The notes: generated from the sequence alone by a model not told the origin. Shown: positions 25,073 through 33,632, numbered from the stretch's first letter. The stretch is 64,000 bases of DNA from CADEDV01 sp964596345 (GCA_964596345.1 CAZQSZ010000002.1:682001-746000), one strand, 5' to 3'. Made by a program: numbers and translations.

Positions 25073-25522
25073 TTAGCTGTTTACTTCGCCATTACCATTA
25101 TCACTGTTTGTTTCAAAAATATCTGCCTGCACCACTTCCGGCTGTACCACAGGTTCAGTAACAGGAACAACTTCGGCTATTTCAACGGGTGCTGCCACAG
25201 GGGCCGCAACAGGTTTGGGAGCAGATGGTTTCTTAACAACAGGTTTCTTTTTAGCAACCGGCTTTTTGGGAGCGGCGGCTTTCTTAACTACTTTCTTTGC
25301 TGCTTTTTTCTTGGGGGCTGCTTTCTTAGCCGCTTTTTTTACAGCTTTTCTCACCACTTTTTTAGCTACCTTTTTTTTAGGAGCTGTTTTCTTTTTCACT
25401 GCTTTTTTCTTGGGGGCTGCTTTCTTTTTAGCAACTGCTTTCTTAGCGGCTTTTTTCACCACTTTTTTTGCGGCCTTTTTCTTCGGCGCTACTTTCTTTT
25501 TTGCTTTCTTTTTGGAAGCCAT
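25073..25522 (-). CDS. lysine/alanine-rich histone H1-like protein
   Basis: A 149-residue protein of extreme composition. Residues 1-105 are built from Ala, Lys, Pro and Val in repeating KKKAAPKKKA / AKKVVKKAAKK units, like the C-terminal tail of histone H1 and chlamydial Hc proteins. The last 40 residues are acidic (EIAEVVPVTEPVVQPEVVQ). It probably binds and compacts DNA, or binds RNA, by charge. A basic arm with an acidic tail is also seen in some ribosome-associated proteins. It sits alone on the minus strand between rpsG and fusA with its own terminator. The plus-strand frames opposite it, rich in Phe and Ala, are shadows of the repeats. Confidence 0.8.
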   Translation of the reverse strand: MASKKKAKKKVAPKKKAAKKVVKKAAKKAVAKKKAAPKKKAVKKKTAPKKKVAKKVVRKAVKKAAKKAAPKKKAAKKVVKKAAAPKKPVAKKKPVVKKPSAPKPVAAPVAAPVEIAEVVPVTEPVVQPEVVQADIFETNSDNGNGEVNS

Positions 25523-25880
25523 GGAATCAGATTTTCAGGTTAAGTAAATGAAGTGTTTTTGTTGTATTAAGGGAAATGAAATTACAATCATTCAGGACTA
25601 ATAACAAAATTTATATATGGTTTCCGGGTAAAGTTATCATTAGCATGCCGTGTGGCGGTGTCAAACAGGCCATTGGAACAGAACTTTTACAACATCCTCT
25701 GCAGGGAAAATTTCTTGGACAGTTGAGACCCTTGCTTGCGGCAGAGATGGTGGGTTGTAAAAAGGCAGGTCTTTATGAATGGGCGGTCAAAAGAAACAAT
25801 GATTCCCGCTAAACGGAACTGCACCATTGAGAACCGGGTTTTCCCTGTTTTCCACAGGCTCAAATTAAGCCCTCCCGGGT
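25523..25880. other. gene-poor stretch upstream of the fusA leader
   Basis: No recognisable gene. An open frame at 25576-25812 (+) could encode 78 residues (MKLQSFRTNNKIYIWF...). It has no recognisable family and no promoter box near it, so I leave it uncalled. The stretch lies between the divergently oriented lysine-rich gene and the fusA -7 box. Confidence 0.3.
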
Positions 25881-25903
25881 CTTTTTTTTTTGCATTTTTC
25901 CCC

Positions 25904-25911
25904 TACCTTTG
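25904..25911 (+). promoter_or_regulatory. -7 box (TACCTTTG) of fusA or of a leader RNA
   Basis: TACCTTTG is the same -7 box as at rpsL and rpsJ, but there is no TTTG 20 bases upstream (the nearest, 25889-25892, is only 11 bases away). A start near 25918 gives a leader of about 275 bases before fusA. Confidence 0.5.
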
Positions 25912-25917
25912 CGCCGC

Positions 25918-26193
25918 CATTAGGTAAAGCCAAAGGTGGATTGCGGACAGTGAGGCCAGGGGTTTACTTCAAGTGGCAGTCTATGAGAGTCTAATCTACA
26001 TATCAGCTGCTGTTCCCGCCCACGGGACTACACACTATTCCAGCTGATACCTTCCAACAAAAAACGGTTCTTATTGCTCATTGGCGGACAGAACGATGAA
26101 GTGAGTGACACAACAGGCGATGAACAGGGAACCGGAAGATGACAAATAAACAGTTCCAACTTTTTCAAATACAAAAACACAAATCAAATAGTC
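25918..26193 (+). ncRNA. long structured leader or small RNA upstream of fusA (unassigned)
   Basis: About 275 bases follow the -7 box with no open gene. TATCAGCTG (26001-26009) and CAGCTGATA (26041-26049) form a perfect 9-bp stem whose interior holds a second partial stem (TTCCCG/CGGGA). GCGGACAG occurs twice (near 25943 and 26084). CAACAGGCGATGA (26111-26123) recurs at 6546-6558. I could not match it to RNase P, tmRNA or SRP RNA signatures. 6S RNA or a cis-acting leader remain possible. Confidence 0.35.
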
Positions 26194-28338
26194 ATGGCCG
26201 ACTTAAAATTTCAGAGAAACTTTGGTATTGCGGCGCATATTGATGCCGGTAAGACCACCACGACGGAGCGTATTCTCCGCTACACAGGTATGATCCACCG
26301 GATTGGTGAGGTGCATGATGGTGCTGCCACTACCGACTGGATGGAGCAGGAAAAAGAAAGAGGTATCACTATTACTTCAGCAGCAGTAAGCTGCCAGTGG
26401 AATTTCCCCACCGTGTTGGGTAAAGCCACTCCTGATACAAAGAAATACTCTTTCAACATCATTGATACTCCCGGACACGTTGACTTTACCGTAGAAGTAG
26501 AACGTTCTATGCGAGTATTGGATGGTTTGATCGCTTTGTTCTCTGCCGTAGATGGTGTAGAACCACAGTCTGAAACAGTATGGCGTCAGGCTAACCGCTA
26601 TGGTGTTCCCCGTATCGGCTTCGTGAATAAAATGGACCGCAGCGGTGCCGACTTCCTGAATGTAGTGAAGCAGGTAAAAGAAATGTTGGGTTCCAAAGCT
26701 GTTCCCCTGCAGTTACCAATTGGTGCTGAAGATGATTTTAAAGGAGTGGTGGACCTGATCAAAATGAAAGGTATCATCTGGCATATGGAAACAGAAGGTA
26801 TGACCTTTGATGAAATTGAGATACCTGCGGATATGCTGGAAGAAGCACAGGAATGGAGAGCTAACCTGGTAGAAGCTGTAGCCGAGTATGATGATAAACT
26901 GATGGAAAAATTCTTCGATGATCCAAACAGCATCAGCGAAGATGAAATACATGAAGCGATCCGTAAAGCAACCGTTGACCTAAGCATTGTTCCGATGATG
27001 TGCGGTTCTTCCTTTAAGAATAAAGGCGTGCAGACTGCATTAGATGCCGTTTGCCGTTACCTGCCTTCACCGGTTGATATTCCGGATACCAAAGGAACTG
27101 ATCCTGATACAGGTGCAGAACTGACCCGCAAAGCCGATCCTAAAGAACCATTTTCTGCCCTGGCCTTTAAGATCATGACCGATCCGTTTGTAGGACGCCT
27201 GGCGTTCTTCCGGTGCTATTCTGGTCACCTGGATGCAGGCTCTTATGTACTGAACGTAAGAAGTGGTAAGAAAGAACGGATCAGCCGGATCATGAAGATG
27301 TTTGCGAACAAGCAAAACCCGATCGACTTTATCGAAGCAGGTGATATCGGTGCAGCAGTTGGTTTTAAAGAGATCAAAACCGGAGATACGCTTTGTGATG
27401 AAAACCACCCGATCACACTGGAGAACATGTTCATCCCGGAGCCGGTTATCGCTGTAGCTGTTGAGCCTAAAACACAGGCCGATGTTGATAAAATGGGTAT
27501 GGCGATTGCCAAACTCGTGGAAGAAGATCCTACACTTCGTGTAAACACAGACGAGGATACCGGCCAGACCATCCTTCGTGGAATGGGTGAGCTGCACCTT
27601 GAGATCATCATTGACCGTATGCGTCGTGAGTTTAAAGTGGAAGTGAACCAGGGTGCACCCCAGGTGGCTTATAAAGAAGCGTTCAATGCTACTGTTGAGC
27701 ACCGTGAGACCCTGAAAAAGCAGACGGGTGGTCGTGGTAAATTCGCTGATATCCAGTTTAGCCTCGGACCCGTGGATGCAGAATGGAAAGCCGAGAATCC
27801 TGATAAGCATTACCAGTTTGTAAATGACCTGTTTGGCGGATCCATTCCCCGTGAATTTGTACCGGCCATCCAGAAAGGTTTTGAGCAATCTATGACCACT
27901 GGTGTATTGGCCAACTATCCTGTTGACAACATGAAGATCCGTGTATTCGACGGTAGCTTCCACGCTGTTGACTCGGATGCGATGTCATTCGAGCTTTGCG
28001 CCAAGCAAGGTTTCCGTGAAGCAGCCCGGAAAGCAAAACCGGTATTACTAGAGCCGATCATGAAAGTGGAAGTGATCACACCTGCCCAGTACATGGGTGA
28101 TGTAACCGGTGACCTGAACCGTCGCCGTGGTATGATGGAAGGTATGGATACCCGTGCCGGTGCGGAAGTGATCAAGGCAAAAGTGCCCTTGAGCGAAATG
28201 TTTGGTTATGTAACCCAACTGCGTTCATTGTCATCCGGCCGTGCATCTTCTACCATGGAATTTTCTCACTATTCTCCTGCACCCAACAATATCGCTGAAG
28301 AAGTGATTGCGAAGGTGAAAGGGAAGGTGAGTGCATAA
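26194..28338 (+). CDS. fusA: elongation factor G
   Basis: A 714-residue translocase GTPase. All five G motifs are present: AHIDAGKTTTTERIL (G1), GITITSAAVS (G2), DTPGHVDFT (G3), NKMDRSGAD (G4) and CGSSFKNKGV (G5). Domains II-V follow, including RGMGELHLEIIIDRM (III), QTGGRGKFADIQ (IV) and the tip loops, and the length is normal. It moves tRNA and mRNA after peptide transfer and works with RRF in recycling. It has its own -7 box, a long leader and a strong terminator, so here it is transcribed apart from rpsL-rpsG and from rpsJ. Confidence 0.98.
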   Translation: MADLKFQRNFGIAAHIDAGKTTTTERILRYTGMIHRIGEVHDGAATTDWMEQEKERGITITSAAVSCQWNFPTVLGKATPDTKKYSFNIIDTPGHVDFTVEVERSMRVLDGLIALFSAVDGVEPQSETVWRQANRYGVPRIGFVNKMDRSGADFLNVVKQVKEMLGSKAVPLQLPIGAEDDFKGVVDLIKMKGIIWHMETEGMTFDEIEIPADMLEEAQEWRANLVEAVAEYDDKLMEKFFDDPNSISEDEIHEAIRKATVDLSIVPMMCGSSFKNKGVQTALDAVCRYLPSPVDIPDTKGTDPDTGAELTRKADPKEPFSALAFKIMTDPFVGRLAFFRCYSGHLDAGSYVLNVRSGKKERISRIMKMFANKQNPIDFIEAGDIGAAVGFKEIKTGDTLCDENHPITLENMFIPEPVIAVAVEPKTQADVDKMGMAIAKLVEEDPTLRVNTDEDTGQTILRGMGELHLEIIIDRMRREFKVEVNQGAPQVAYKEAFNATVEHRETLKKQTGGRGKFADIQFSLGPVDAEWKAENPDKHYQFVNDLFGGSIPREFVPAIQKGFEQSMTTGVLANYPVDNMKIRVFDGSFHAVDSDAMSFELCAKQGFREAARKAKPVLLEPIMKVEVITPAQYMGDVTGDLNRRRGMMEGMDTRAGAEVIKAKVPLSEMFGYVTQLRSLSSGRASSTMEFSHYSPAPNNIAEEVIAKVKGKVSA

Positions 28339-28365
28339 ATTGAGATTGATTCAATCTACTGATAG

Positions 28366-28392
28366 AAGCCCCGCAAAAGCGGGGCTTTTTTT
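28366..28392 (+). terminator. intrinsic terminator of fusA
   Basis: AAGCCCCGC (28366-28374), AAAA loop, GCGGGGCTT (28379-28387), then a T run. Confidence 0.92.
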
Positions 28393-28436
28393 GTAAATAA
28401 TTGAGCCAGATCAGGTGGAATATAGCCTGGTGGCAT

Positions 28437-28556
28437 TATGTTTGCTGCATTCTTATCCGAAAAACACCCGTTTTTAAGATTCCTAGGAAAAGGCCGATTC
28501 GCTGATTTATGAAAAACACGTTAAGGTTAAGGGCTCACTCGTGAGTCCTTTTTTTT
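28437..28556 (+). ncRNA. candidate small RNA downstream of fusA
   Basis: TATGTTTG (28437-28444) fits the -7 consensus. About 85 bases later a second plus-strand terminator follows: AAGGGCTCA (28529-28537), CTCG loop, TGAGTCCTT (28542-28550) and eight T. The span contains no open frame. It could encode an RNA of about 105 bases with an internal AAAAAC-ACCC-GTTTTT hairpin. A backup terminator for fusA is the simpler alternative. There is no TTTG at the expected -33 position. Confidence 0.35.
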
Positions 28557-28564
28557 GTGCCTGT

Positions 28565-29203
28565 TCAGATCCAGTTCAGCTTAATGTTCTCAATCCTTTT
28601 TTCTTTCAGTTGTTGTTTGATCAGGTCCAGGTCTTCTTTTTGGGATGGGATCTTGGTCTCGTGGGTTTCCACGTACATGCGGTTAAAGAGATGATGGGTA
28701 TCCGTGGCAATGATCTTTTTGAGTATCTCTATTTCAGCTCCTTCGATATCCAGTTTTACCAGGTCCACCTTTTGTCCCAGTTCCCGGAGGTAGGCTACCA
28801 GGTCTATCACTTCTATATCCTGTGTTCGTTGGGTATCCACATTTTGTTTTTCAGCTATAATGGAAGATCCTACAGTAAACGAAATATCACCTTCCTGTGC
28901 TTCTTTGTGCGTAAACATTTTAAGAACGGAACTTTTGTCCCACACCCCTTTCTGGATACAGGTAATATTTTTCCGGTTGCGGCAACGATAGGTGAGTTGC
29001 TGGAAGGCGATGGGATCCGGCTCAAAAGAAATGATACGGGCACCGGTATACGATAAGAGTTTGCTGATGTGACCAACATTGGCACCACAGTCCAGCACCA
29101 GAGATTTTTTATTGAGCCGGAAAAGATCGGGGATGAGTTTGAAGTAGCTGATAGCGATAGCACCACTGTTCAGTATTTTTCTTTTCAGCAACCCGGGTCT
29201 CAT
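28565..29203 (-). CDS. FkbM family methyltransferase
   Basis: A 212-residue SAM-dependent methyltransferase. The SAM loop is LDCGANVGHISKLLSYTGA, with acidic strand end ISFEPDP. The FkbM block is VDLVKLDIEGAEIEILKK, followed by HLFNRMYVETHE. FkbM enzymes usually O-methylate sugars or polyketide hydroxyls; here a surface glycan is the likely target. The next gene upstream (UPF0104 membrane protein) ends 16 bases away on the same strand, suggesting an operon for an envelope glycan or lipid. The pair interrupts the usual fusA-rpsJ neighbourhood. Confidence 0.9.
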   Translation of the reverse strand: MRPGLLKRKILNSGAIAISYFKLIPDLFRLNKKSLVLDCGANVGHISKLLSYTGARIISFEPDPIAFQQLTYRCRNRKNITCIQKGVWDKSSVLKMFTHKEAQEGDISFTVGSSIIAEKQNVDTQRTQDIEVIDLVAYLRELGQKVDLVKLDIEGAEIEILKKIIATDTHHLFNRMYVETHETKIPSQKEDLDLIKQQLKEKRIENIKLNWI

Positions 29204-29219
29204 AGGTCAACAAGTTTTA

Positions 29220-30098
29220 TTATTTGTCAAATACTTTCCGGAAGATGAATATAGCCCCGGAAAGGGAGGCGGCTAAAGTAATGAAATAAAAAACAAGACT
29301 GATCACAATGGCGGTATGTTCATTCACACCTAAAAAGACAGCACCTTTATAGAAGACAAATTCACGGATGCCCAGTCCCCCACCTACGGTTAACGGCAAT
29401 ACACTGGCCACCGCGGCCACGAGGAAAATGAAAATATAAATGGATTGCTGTTGCTGTATCCCCAGTGCATAAAGAATAGCATAAATGGAAAGTACCATCA
29501 GCGATTGTACGGCCAGTCCCAGGAAAAAAGTAGGCCAGAAGCCGGCTGTAAAATCCGGGAAGAAGCGTTTGATGATAAAGAATAAAACAAATACTGAAGC
29601 TACTGCACCTGCAAGCAGTAATATACTGTAGGAGATATTGCCTAATACAAAAAAGGAATACACAGCTAATATCAGCCCGAGTGCAAGCAAACCGCTGAAC
29701 CGGTCAAGTAAGACCGCAGCAGATGTTTTTTTATAAGAGCTGTTAAAACGTTTGGATAAAACGATCACTTTATAGGCGTCGCCGGTAATGGAGCCGGGCA
29801 GGAATAAATTATAAAACATACCCAGCCAGAAGAGTTTCAGGTTTTCTTTTTCGGATAGGGGAAGCCCGATGTTTTTAAAATAAATATTGAGCCGTAACGA
29901 AGCGATGATCTTGGAACCCACAAACACGTCCAGGGCAACCAGTAACCAGCCAGGGTTGGCCGTTACCAGTACCGATCGTAATTCAGCAAAGCTGATCCTG
30001 GTGGAGACAAACCAGAGACAGGCTACCGTAACAACGATCTTCAGCAGCAGTTGTATTACTTTTTTGGTTCTGGAAGCAGGTTGTTCTGTTTTGTCCAT
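29220..30098 (-). CDS. UPF0104/lysylphosphatidylglycerol-synthase-TM family membrane protein
   Basis: A 292-residue integral membrane protein with about eight helices, of the AglD/YbhN (UPF0104) family. Recognisable blocks are FWLGMFYNLFLPGSITGDAY, DRFSGLLALGLIL and PLTVGGGLGIREFVFYKGA (the GGxGxRE motif). Members are linked to lipid or glycolipid translocation and modification; there is no soluble MprF synthase domain here. The ATG at 30098 is preferred, since the frame extends upstream only to a TTG at 30119. It forms a probable operon with the FkbM gene and is divergent from the beta-helix gene, 35 bases away. Confidence 0.86.
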   Translation of the reverse strand: MDKTEQPASRTKKVIQLLLKIVVTVACLWFVSTRISFAELRSVLVTANPGWLLVALDVFVGSKIIASLRLNIYFKNIGLPLSEKENLKLFWLGMFYNLFLPGSITGDAYKVIVLSKRFNSSYKKTSAAVLLDRFSGLLALGLILAVYSFFVLGNISYSILLLAGAVASVFVLFFIIKRFFPDFTAGFWPTFFLGLAVQSLMVLSIYAILYALGIQQQQSIYIFIFLVAAVASVLPLTVGGGLGIREFVFYKGAVFLGVNEHTAIVISLVFYFITLAASLSGAIFIFRKVFDK

Positions 30099-30133
30099 TA
30101 TTGTGGTAAATTGTTGCAAGTAAATCCAAATCG

Positions 30134-32323
30134 ATGATAAAAAGAATTCTTCCTTTTTTGTTCCTAGTTTTTTATTCAGCAGTTGGTTTCAGCCAGGAAA
30201 AGGCATTGGTACCAGGCATGAAGATCAGCCGTTCTGTGAAGATCAAAAAAGCGTTATATAAACTGGATGCCCCGGCTGATACGGCTCGTCATATCATCAT
30301 AGTGGAAGGGAATAATATAACGGTTGATTTTAATAATGCCGAACTGAAAGGAAGCAATAAAAAGAACAGACCTGATGAATTCTTCGGGGTGGCCCTGCTG
30401 ATCCGGAACAGCAAAAATGTGACCATTAAGAACCTGAAGGCAAAAGGATATAAAGTTGCTTTGCTGGCCCGGAACGTGGAAAAGCTCACGATCGAGAACT
30501 GTGATTTCAGTTATAATTACCGGCAGCATCTCAACAGCACACCCGAAAAAGAAGATGTGGCCGACTGGATGAGCTATCACAAAAACGATAAAGATGAATG
30601 GTTGCGGTACGGTGCTGCGATGTATATAAGAAGTTGTGATTCTTTAACGGTCAAAAACTGCAAAGTAACCGGTGGCCAAAACGCATTAATGCTGATGGAG
30701 TGCAATGATGGGCTGATCATGAATAATGACTTTTCCTTCAATTCAGGTATTGGCATTGGCATGTACCGCAGCAACCGAAATAATATTCTGTACAACCGGG
30801 TCATCTTTAATGTGAGAGGATATAGTCATGGTGTTTACAGCCGCGGGCAGGACAGTGCTGGTATTTTAGTATACGAGCAAAGCAGTAATAATTTATTCTA
30901 TAAGAATAACGTAACACATAGTGGCGATGGTTTCTTTCTCTGGGCCGGGCAAACCACCATGGATAGTGGTAAAGGCGGCTGCAACGACAATATCATTATG
31001 AGTAATGATTTTTCATATGCACCCACCAACGGGGTGGAAGCCACGTTCAGCAGCAACCGGATTTTAGGCAACCGGATATTTGAATGTGATCATGGTATAT
31101 GGGGCGGGTATAGTTATAATACCGATATCGCCGACAACCAGTTCAGGAATAACCGTATTGCCATTGCTATTGAACACGGGCAGCATAACAGCATTCATCA
31201 CAATCTTTTTCTGAAGGATAAAGAAGCTGTCAAGCTATGGTCAAGGCCGCAACAACCGGCTGACTGGGGATATGCAAAATACCATGATACAAGAAGTGTG
31301 GGTTATGTGATGCTGGCCAACAGTTTCAATGATAATCCGCTCGTGTATAATCTCAGCCGCACGGATTCGCTGCATATTTTTGATAATACCTATTCAAGAA
31401 ATACGGGAGAGATTTTTAAGACGGATTCAACTGTTACCAATCTTGATACATTGTTTGACCAGCGCTGGAGCAATTATATTGACGAACTCAAAGAAGCAGT
31501 TGTTCCCGAAGTAAAAGACCCGATAGATCCGTTCAAGGGCACTGGCCGGCTGGCCGGGAGAAAAAACATTCTTATTACTGAATGGGGGCCTTATGATTTC
31601 CGTTCCCCCATCATCTGGAGTACCAATCCAACGGATAAAGGGGATACGATAAAGTTTGAACTCCTGGGACCCAAAGGCAAATGGATTATTAAGAATTACA
31701 GGGGAGTGGAAAAACTGTCTGCAGGCAGCGGAGAGTTCCCGGCAAGTATTACGGCAGTGAAGACAAGAGGGGAGATGACAGACATTTTTATTGAACTGGA
31801 ATATAATGGGGAAACAATTACCGGACCTTTCGGGCAGGTCATCGCAGCAGGTAAGCCTTACCGGTTCACGTTTAAGAAATTCTTTCAGCCCATTGATTGG
31901 GAAGTTCTTTTTTATCCGATGGACACTGCTTATCATAACCCTGTCAAAACCGGAACTCTTTTTTCTATGCTGGAAAAGAAAGCACCCTTCAAAACCGAAA
32001 AAGTGGAGAGGCTGGACTATGCCTGGTGGGGTGATATCAGGGAAAAAGAGATTACCTATAAGCAATTCATAACGGTAGCAACCGCCACGGTTGATATTCC
32101 CAAAGGCAGGTATGAATTATCCGTCACCTGGGATGATGCTGTCCGGGTCTATATGGATGAAAAGCTTATCATGAATGAATGGACCCCTTCCCGGTATCAA
32201 TTTGATGAATCGCCTAACCGCAGGATTCCACTGGTTATCAGTGGAAAACACAGTTTCCGGGTGGAGCACCTGGAACTGGGAGGTTTTGCCACTTTAAACC
32301 TGAAACTCAACCCTGTAAAGTAG
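30134..32323 (+). CDS. secreted right-handed parallel beta-helix protein
   Basis: A 729-residue exported protein (signal peptide MIKRILPFLFLVFYSAVGFS). Residues of about 55-410 are a NosD-like beta-helix, with regular Asn-ladder phrases such as NSKNVTIKNLKAKGYKV, VEKLTIENCDFSYNY, ECNDGLIMNNDFSFN and QHNSIHHNLFLKDKEAV. A linker with GRKNILITEWGPYDFRSPI follows. The last 100 residues (YELSVTWDDAVRVYMDEKL) resemble a PA14-like carbohydrate-binding domain. Such proteins often act as polysaccharide lyases, hydrolases or epimerases, but the catalytic residues are not clear. It ends 118 bases before the rpsJ start and only 56 before its -33 box, an odd place for a large envelope gene. Confidence 0.85.
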   Translation: MIKRILPFLFLVFYSAVGFSQEKALVPGMKISRSVKIKKALYKLDAPADTARHIIIVEGNNITVDFNNAELKGSNKKNRPDEFFGVALLIRNSKNVTIKNLKAKGYKVALLARNVEKLTIENCDFSYNYRQHLNSTPEKEDVADWMSYHKNDKDEWLRYGAAMYIRSCDSLTVKNCKVTGGQNALMLMECNDGLIMNNDFSFNSGIGIGMYRSNRNNILYNRVIFNVRGYSHGVYSRGQDSAGILVYEQSSNNLFYKNNVTHSGDGFFLWAGQTTMDSGKGGCNDNIIMSNDFSYAPTNGVEATFSSNRILGNRIFECDHGIWGGYSYNTDIADNQFRNNRIAIAIEHGQHNSIHHNLFLKDKEAVKLWSRPQQPADWGYAKYHDTRSVGYVMLANSFNDNPLVYNLSRTDSLHIFDNTYSRNTGEIFKTDSTVTNLDTLFDQRWSNYIDELKEAVVPEVKDPIDPFKGTGRLAGRKNILITEWGPYDFRSPIIWSTNPTDKGDTIKFELLGPKGKWIIKNYRGVEKLSAGSGEFPASITAVKTRGEMTDIFIELEYNGETITGPFGQVIAAGKPYRFTFKKFFQPIDWEVLFYPMDTAYHNPVKTGTLFSMLEKKAPFKTEKVERLDYAWWGDIREKEITYKQFITVATATVDIPKGRYELSVTWDDAVRVYMDEKLIMNEWTPSRYQFDESPNRRIPLVISGKHSFRVEHLELGGFATLNLKLNPVK

Positions 32324-32379
32324 TTCAGCCCGGTTTTTGAGTAAGTTTGTCCACAGCCTATAAAATTCTTTCCCAACTA

Positions 32380-32411
32380 TTTGGAAGGAATAGGTCTCAA
32401 CCCTACCTTTG
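32380..32411 (+). promoter_or_regulatory. promoter of rpsJ and the S10 cluster (TTTG-N20-TACCTTTG)
   Basis: TTTG (32380-32383), 20-base spacer, TACCTTTG (32404-32411), 30 bases before the rpsJ ATG. Same geometry as the rpsL promoter. Confidence 0.8.
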
Positions 32412-32441
32412 CACTCCCAAAAGAAAATTGGGATTTTACAC

Positions 32442-32747
32442 ATGTCTCAGCGAATCAGAATCAAATTACAGTCCTACGATCACAACCTGGTAGATAAATC
32501 AGCTGAAAAGATCGTAAAAACGGTACGCAGTACCGGCGCCGTGGTAACAGGTCCAATTCCCCTGCCTACCCGCCGCAAAATTTTTACCGTATTGCGTTCC
32601 CCACACGTAAATAAGAAGAGCCGTGAGCAATTCCAGTTAGCTACGCATAAGCGTTTGCTGGATATCTATACGTCTTCTTCAAGGACAGTGGATGCGCTGA
32701 GCAAACTGGATCTTCCCAGTGGTGTGGAAGTTGAAATTAAAGCGTAG
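32442..32747 (+). CDS. rpsJ: 30S ribosomal protein S10
   Basis: A 101-residue S10, beginning MSQRIRIKLQSYDHNLVD. The ATG at 32442 is the standard start; the longer frame from 32409 begins inside the -7 box. It carries GPIPLPTRRKIFTVLRSPHV, the long loop that reaches the 16S 3' domain. S10 is also the NusE partner in antitermination. A 267-base gap containing hairpins separates it from rplC, much more than between other genes of this cluster. Confidence 0.98.
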   Translation: MSQRIRIKLQSYDHNLVDKSAEKIVKTVRSTGAVVTGPIPLPTRRKIFTVLRSPHVNKKSREQFQLATHKRLLDIYTSSSRTVDALSKLDLPSGVEVEIKA

Positions 32748-32883
32748 TACTCCAGGTCCCCTTGGGGAAATGAAGTAATTAGTTCTTATAAATAAATTTT
32801 TGCTATCTCTCAAAGTCATCCTCTTCAAAGCAGGACAACTAAAAAGAGCTCTGGCGTATTAACATAAAACAAGCCATTCAGGG

Positions 32884-32966
32884 TTTGTTTACTGCCGGTA
32901 CTTCCCCAGAAAGGAAAAGGTCGGTGGCAAACGGGGATTGAAACCTGTCTCGTCTTAGACGAGACA
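32884..32966 (+). promoter_or_regulatory. structured RNA element between rpsJ and rplC (candidate leader)
   Basis: A perfect 9-bp hairpin TGTCTCGTC (32946-32954), TTA loop, GACGAGACA (32958-32966) ends 48 bases before rplC. Just before it, GTTTG and CAAAC (from about 32886 to 32932) enclose a second possible stem. There is no T run, so it is not a simple terminator. A ribosomal-protein autoregulatory site or processing site is inferred. Confidence 0.4.
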
Positions 32967-33014
32967 AGTACAAGGTTGTCCCAATAATCCTGCAGGCTGC
33001 AAACTGTACAAACA

Positions 33015-33632
33015 ATGAAAGGTATTATTGGTAAAAAGATTGGGATGACCAGCGTTTTCGATCCCACAGGCAAACAAACCGCCTGTACGATCATCGAGGC
33101 CGGTCCCTGCGTAGTTACCCAGGTTAAGACCAAAGAGTCTGACGGGTACAGTGCTCTCCAGCTTTCTTTCGGCGAGAAAAAAGAAAAACATGCTACACAA
33201 GCCGAAAAAAATCACTTCGCAAAAGCTTCTACAGCTCCCAAAAAATTCTCTAAAGAATTCCGCGACTTCTCCATTGAAAAAAATATTGGTGAAACTATTA
33301 CAGTCGACATTTTCGCTGAAGGCGATAAAGTTGAAGTAGTGGGTACCACCAAGGGTAAAGGTTTCCAGGGTGTTGTAAAACGCCACGGATTCCATGGTGT
33401 GGGCCAGCAGTCTCACGGTCAGCACGACCGTCAGAGAGCTCCGGGTTCACTTGGTAACTCATCTGATGCAGCCCGTGTAATGAAAGGTATGAAGATGGCA
33501 GGCCGCACCGGTACTGACCGTGTGAAACTGAAAGGACTGAAAGTGGTAAAGATATTCGCTGAAAAGAACTATATACTGGTCAGCGGTTCTGTACCCGGTC
33601 ATATTGGATCAATTGTTTTAATCCAGAAGTAA
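33015..33632 (+). CDS. rplC: 50S ribosomal protein L3
   Basis: A 205-residue L3, an early 23S-binding protein whose loop reaches the peptidyl-transferase centre. MKGIIGKKIGMTSVFDPTGK opens it, and the central extension reads RHGFHGVGQQSHGQHDRQRA and GSLGNSSDAARVMKGMKMAG (Gln near 148 is the usual methylation site in E. coli). Length is normal. A 46-base gap follows to rplD. Confidence 0.97.
   Translation: MKGIIGKKIGMTSVFDPTGKQTACTIIEAGPCVVTQVKTKESDGYSALQLSFGEKKEKHATQAEKNHFAKASTAPKKFSKEFRDFSIEKNIGETITVDIFAEGDKVEVVGTTKGKGFQGVVKRHGFHGVGQQSHGQHDRQRAPGSLGNSSDAARVMKGMKMAGRTGTDRVKLKGLKVVKIFAEKNYILVSGSVPGHIGSIVLIQK

Noticed and set aside
25215..25547. Plus-strand 110-residue frame rich in Phe, Ala and Leu
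   Set aside because: It is the exact opposite strand of the Lys/Ala-rich repeats of the H1-like gene.
27067..27963. A 298-residue minus-strand open frame
   Set aside because: It lies wholly antisense to fusA, whose G motifs and length are certain; the antisense frame shows no domain.
31427..32065. A 212-residue minus-strand open frame
   Set aside because: Antisense to the beta-helix gene, with no recognisable motif.
32930..32945. GGGGATTGAAAC, which resembles the 3' end of some CRISPR repeats
   Set aside because: It occurs once only in this region, with no spacers or cas genes.
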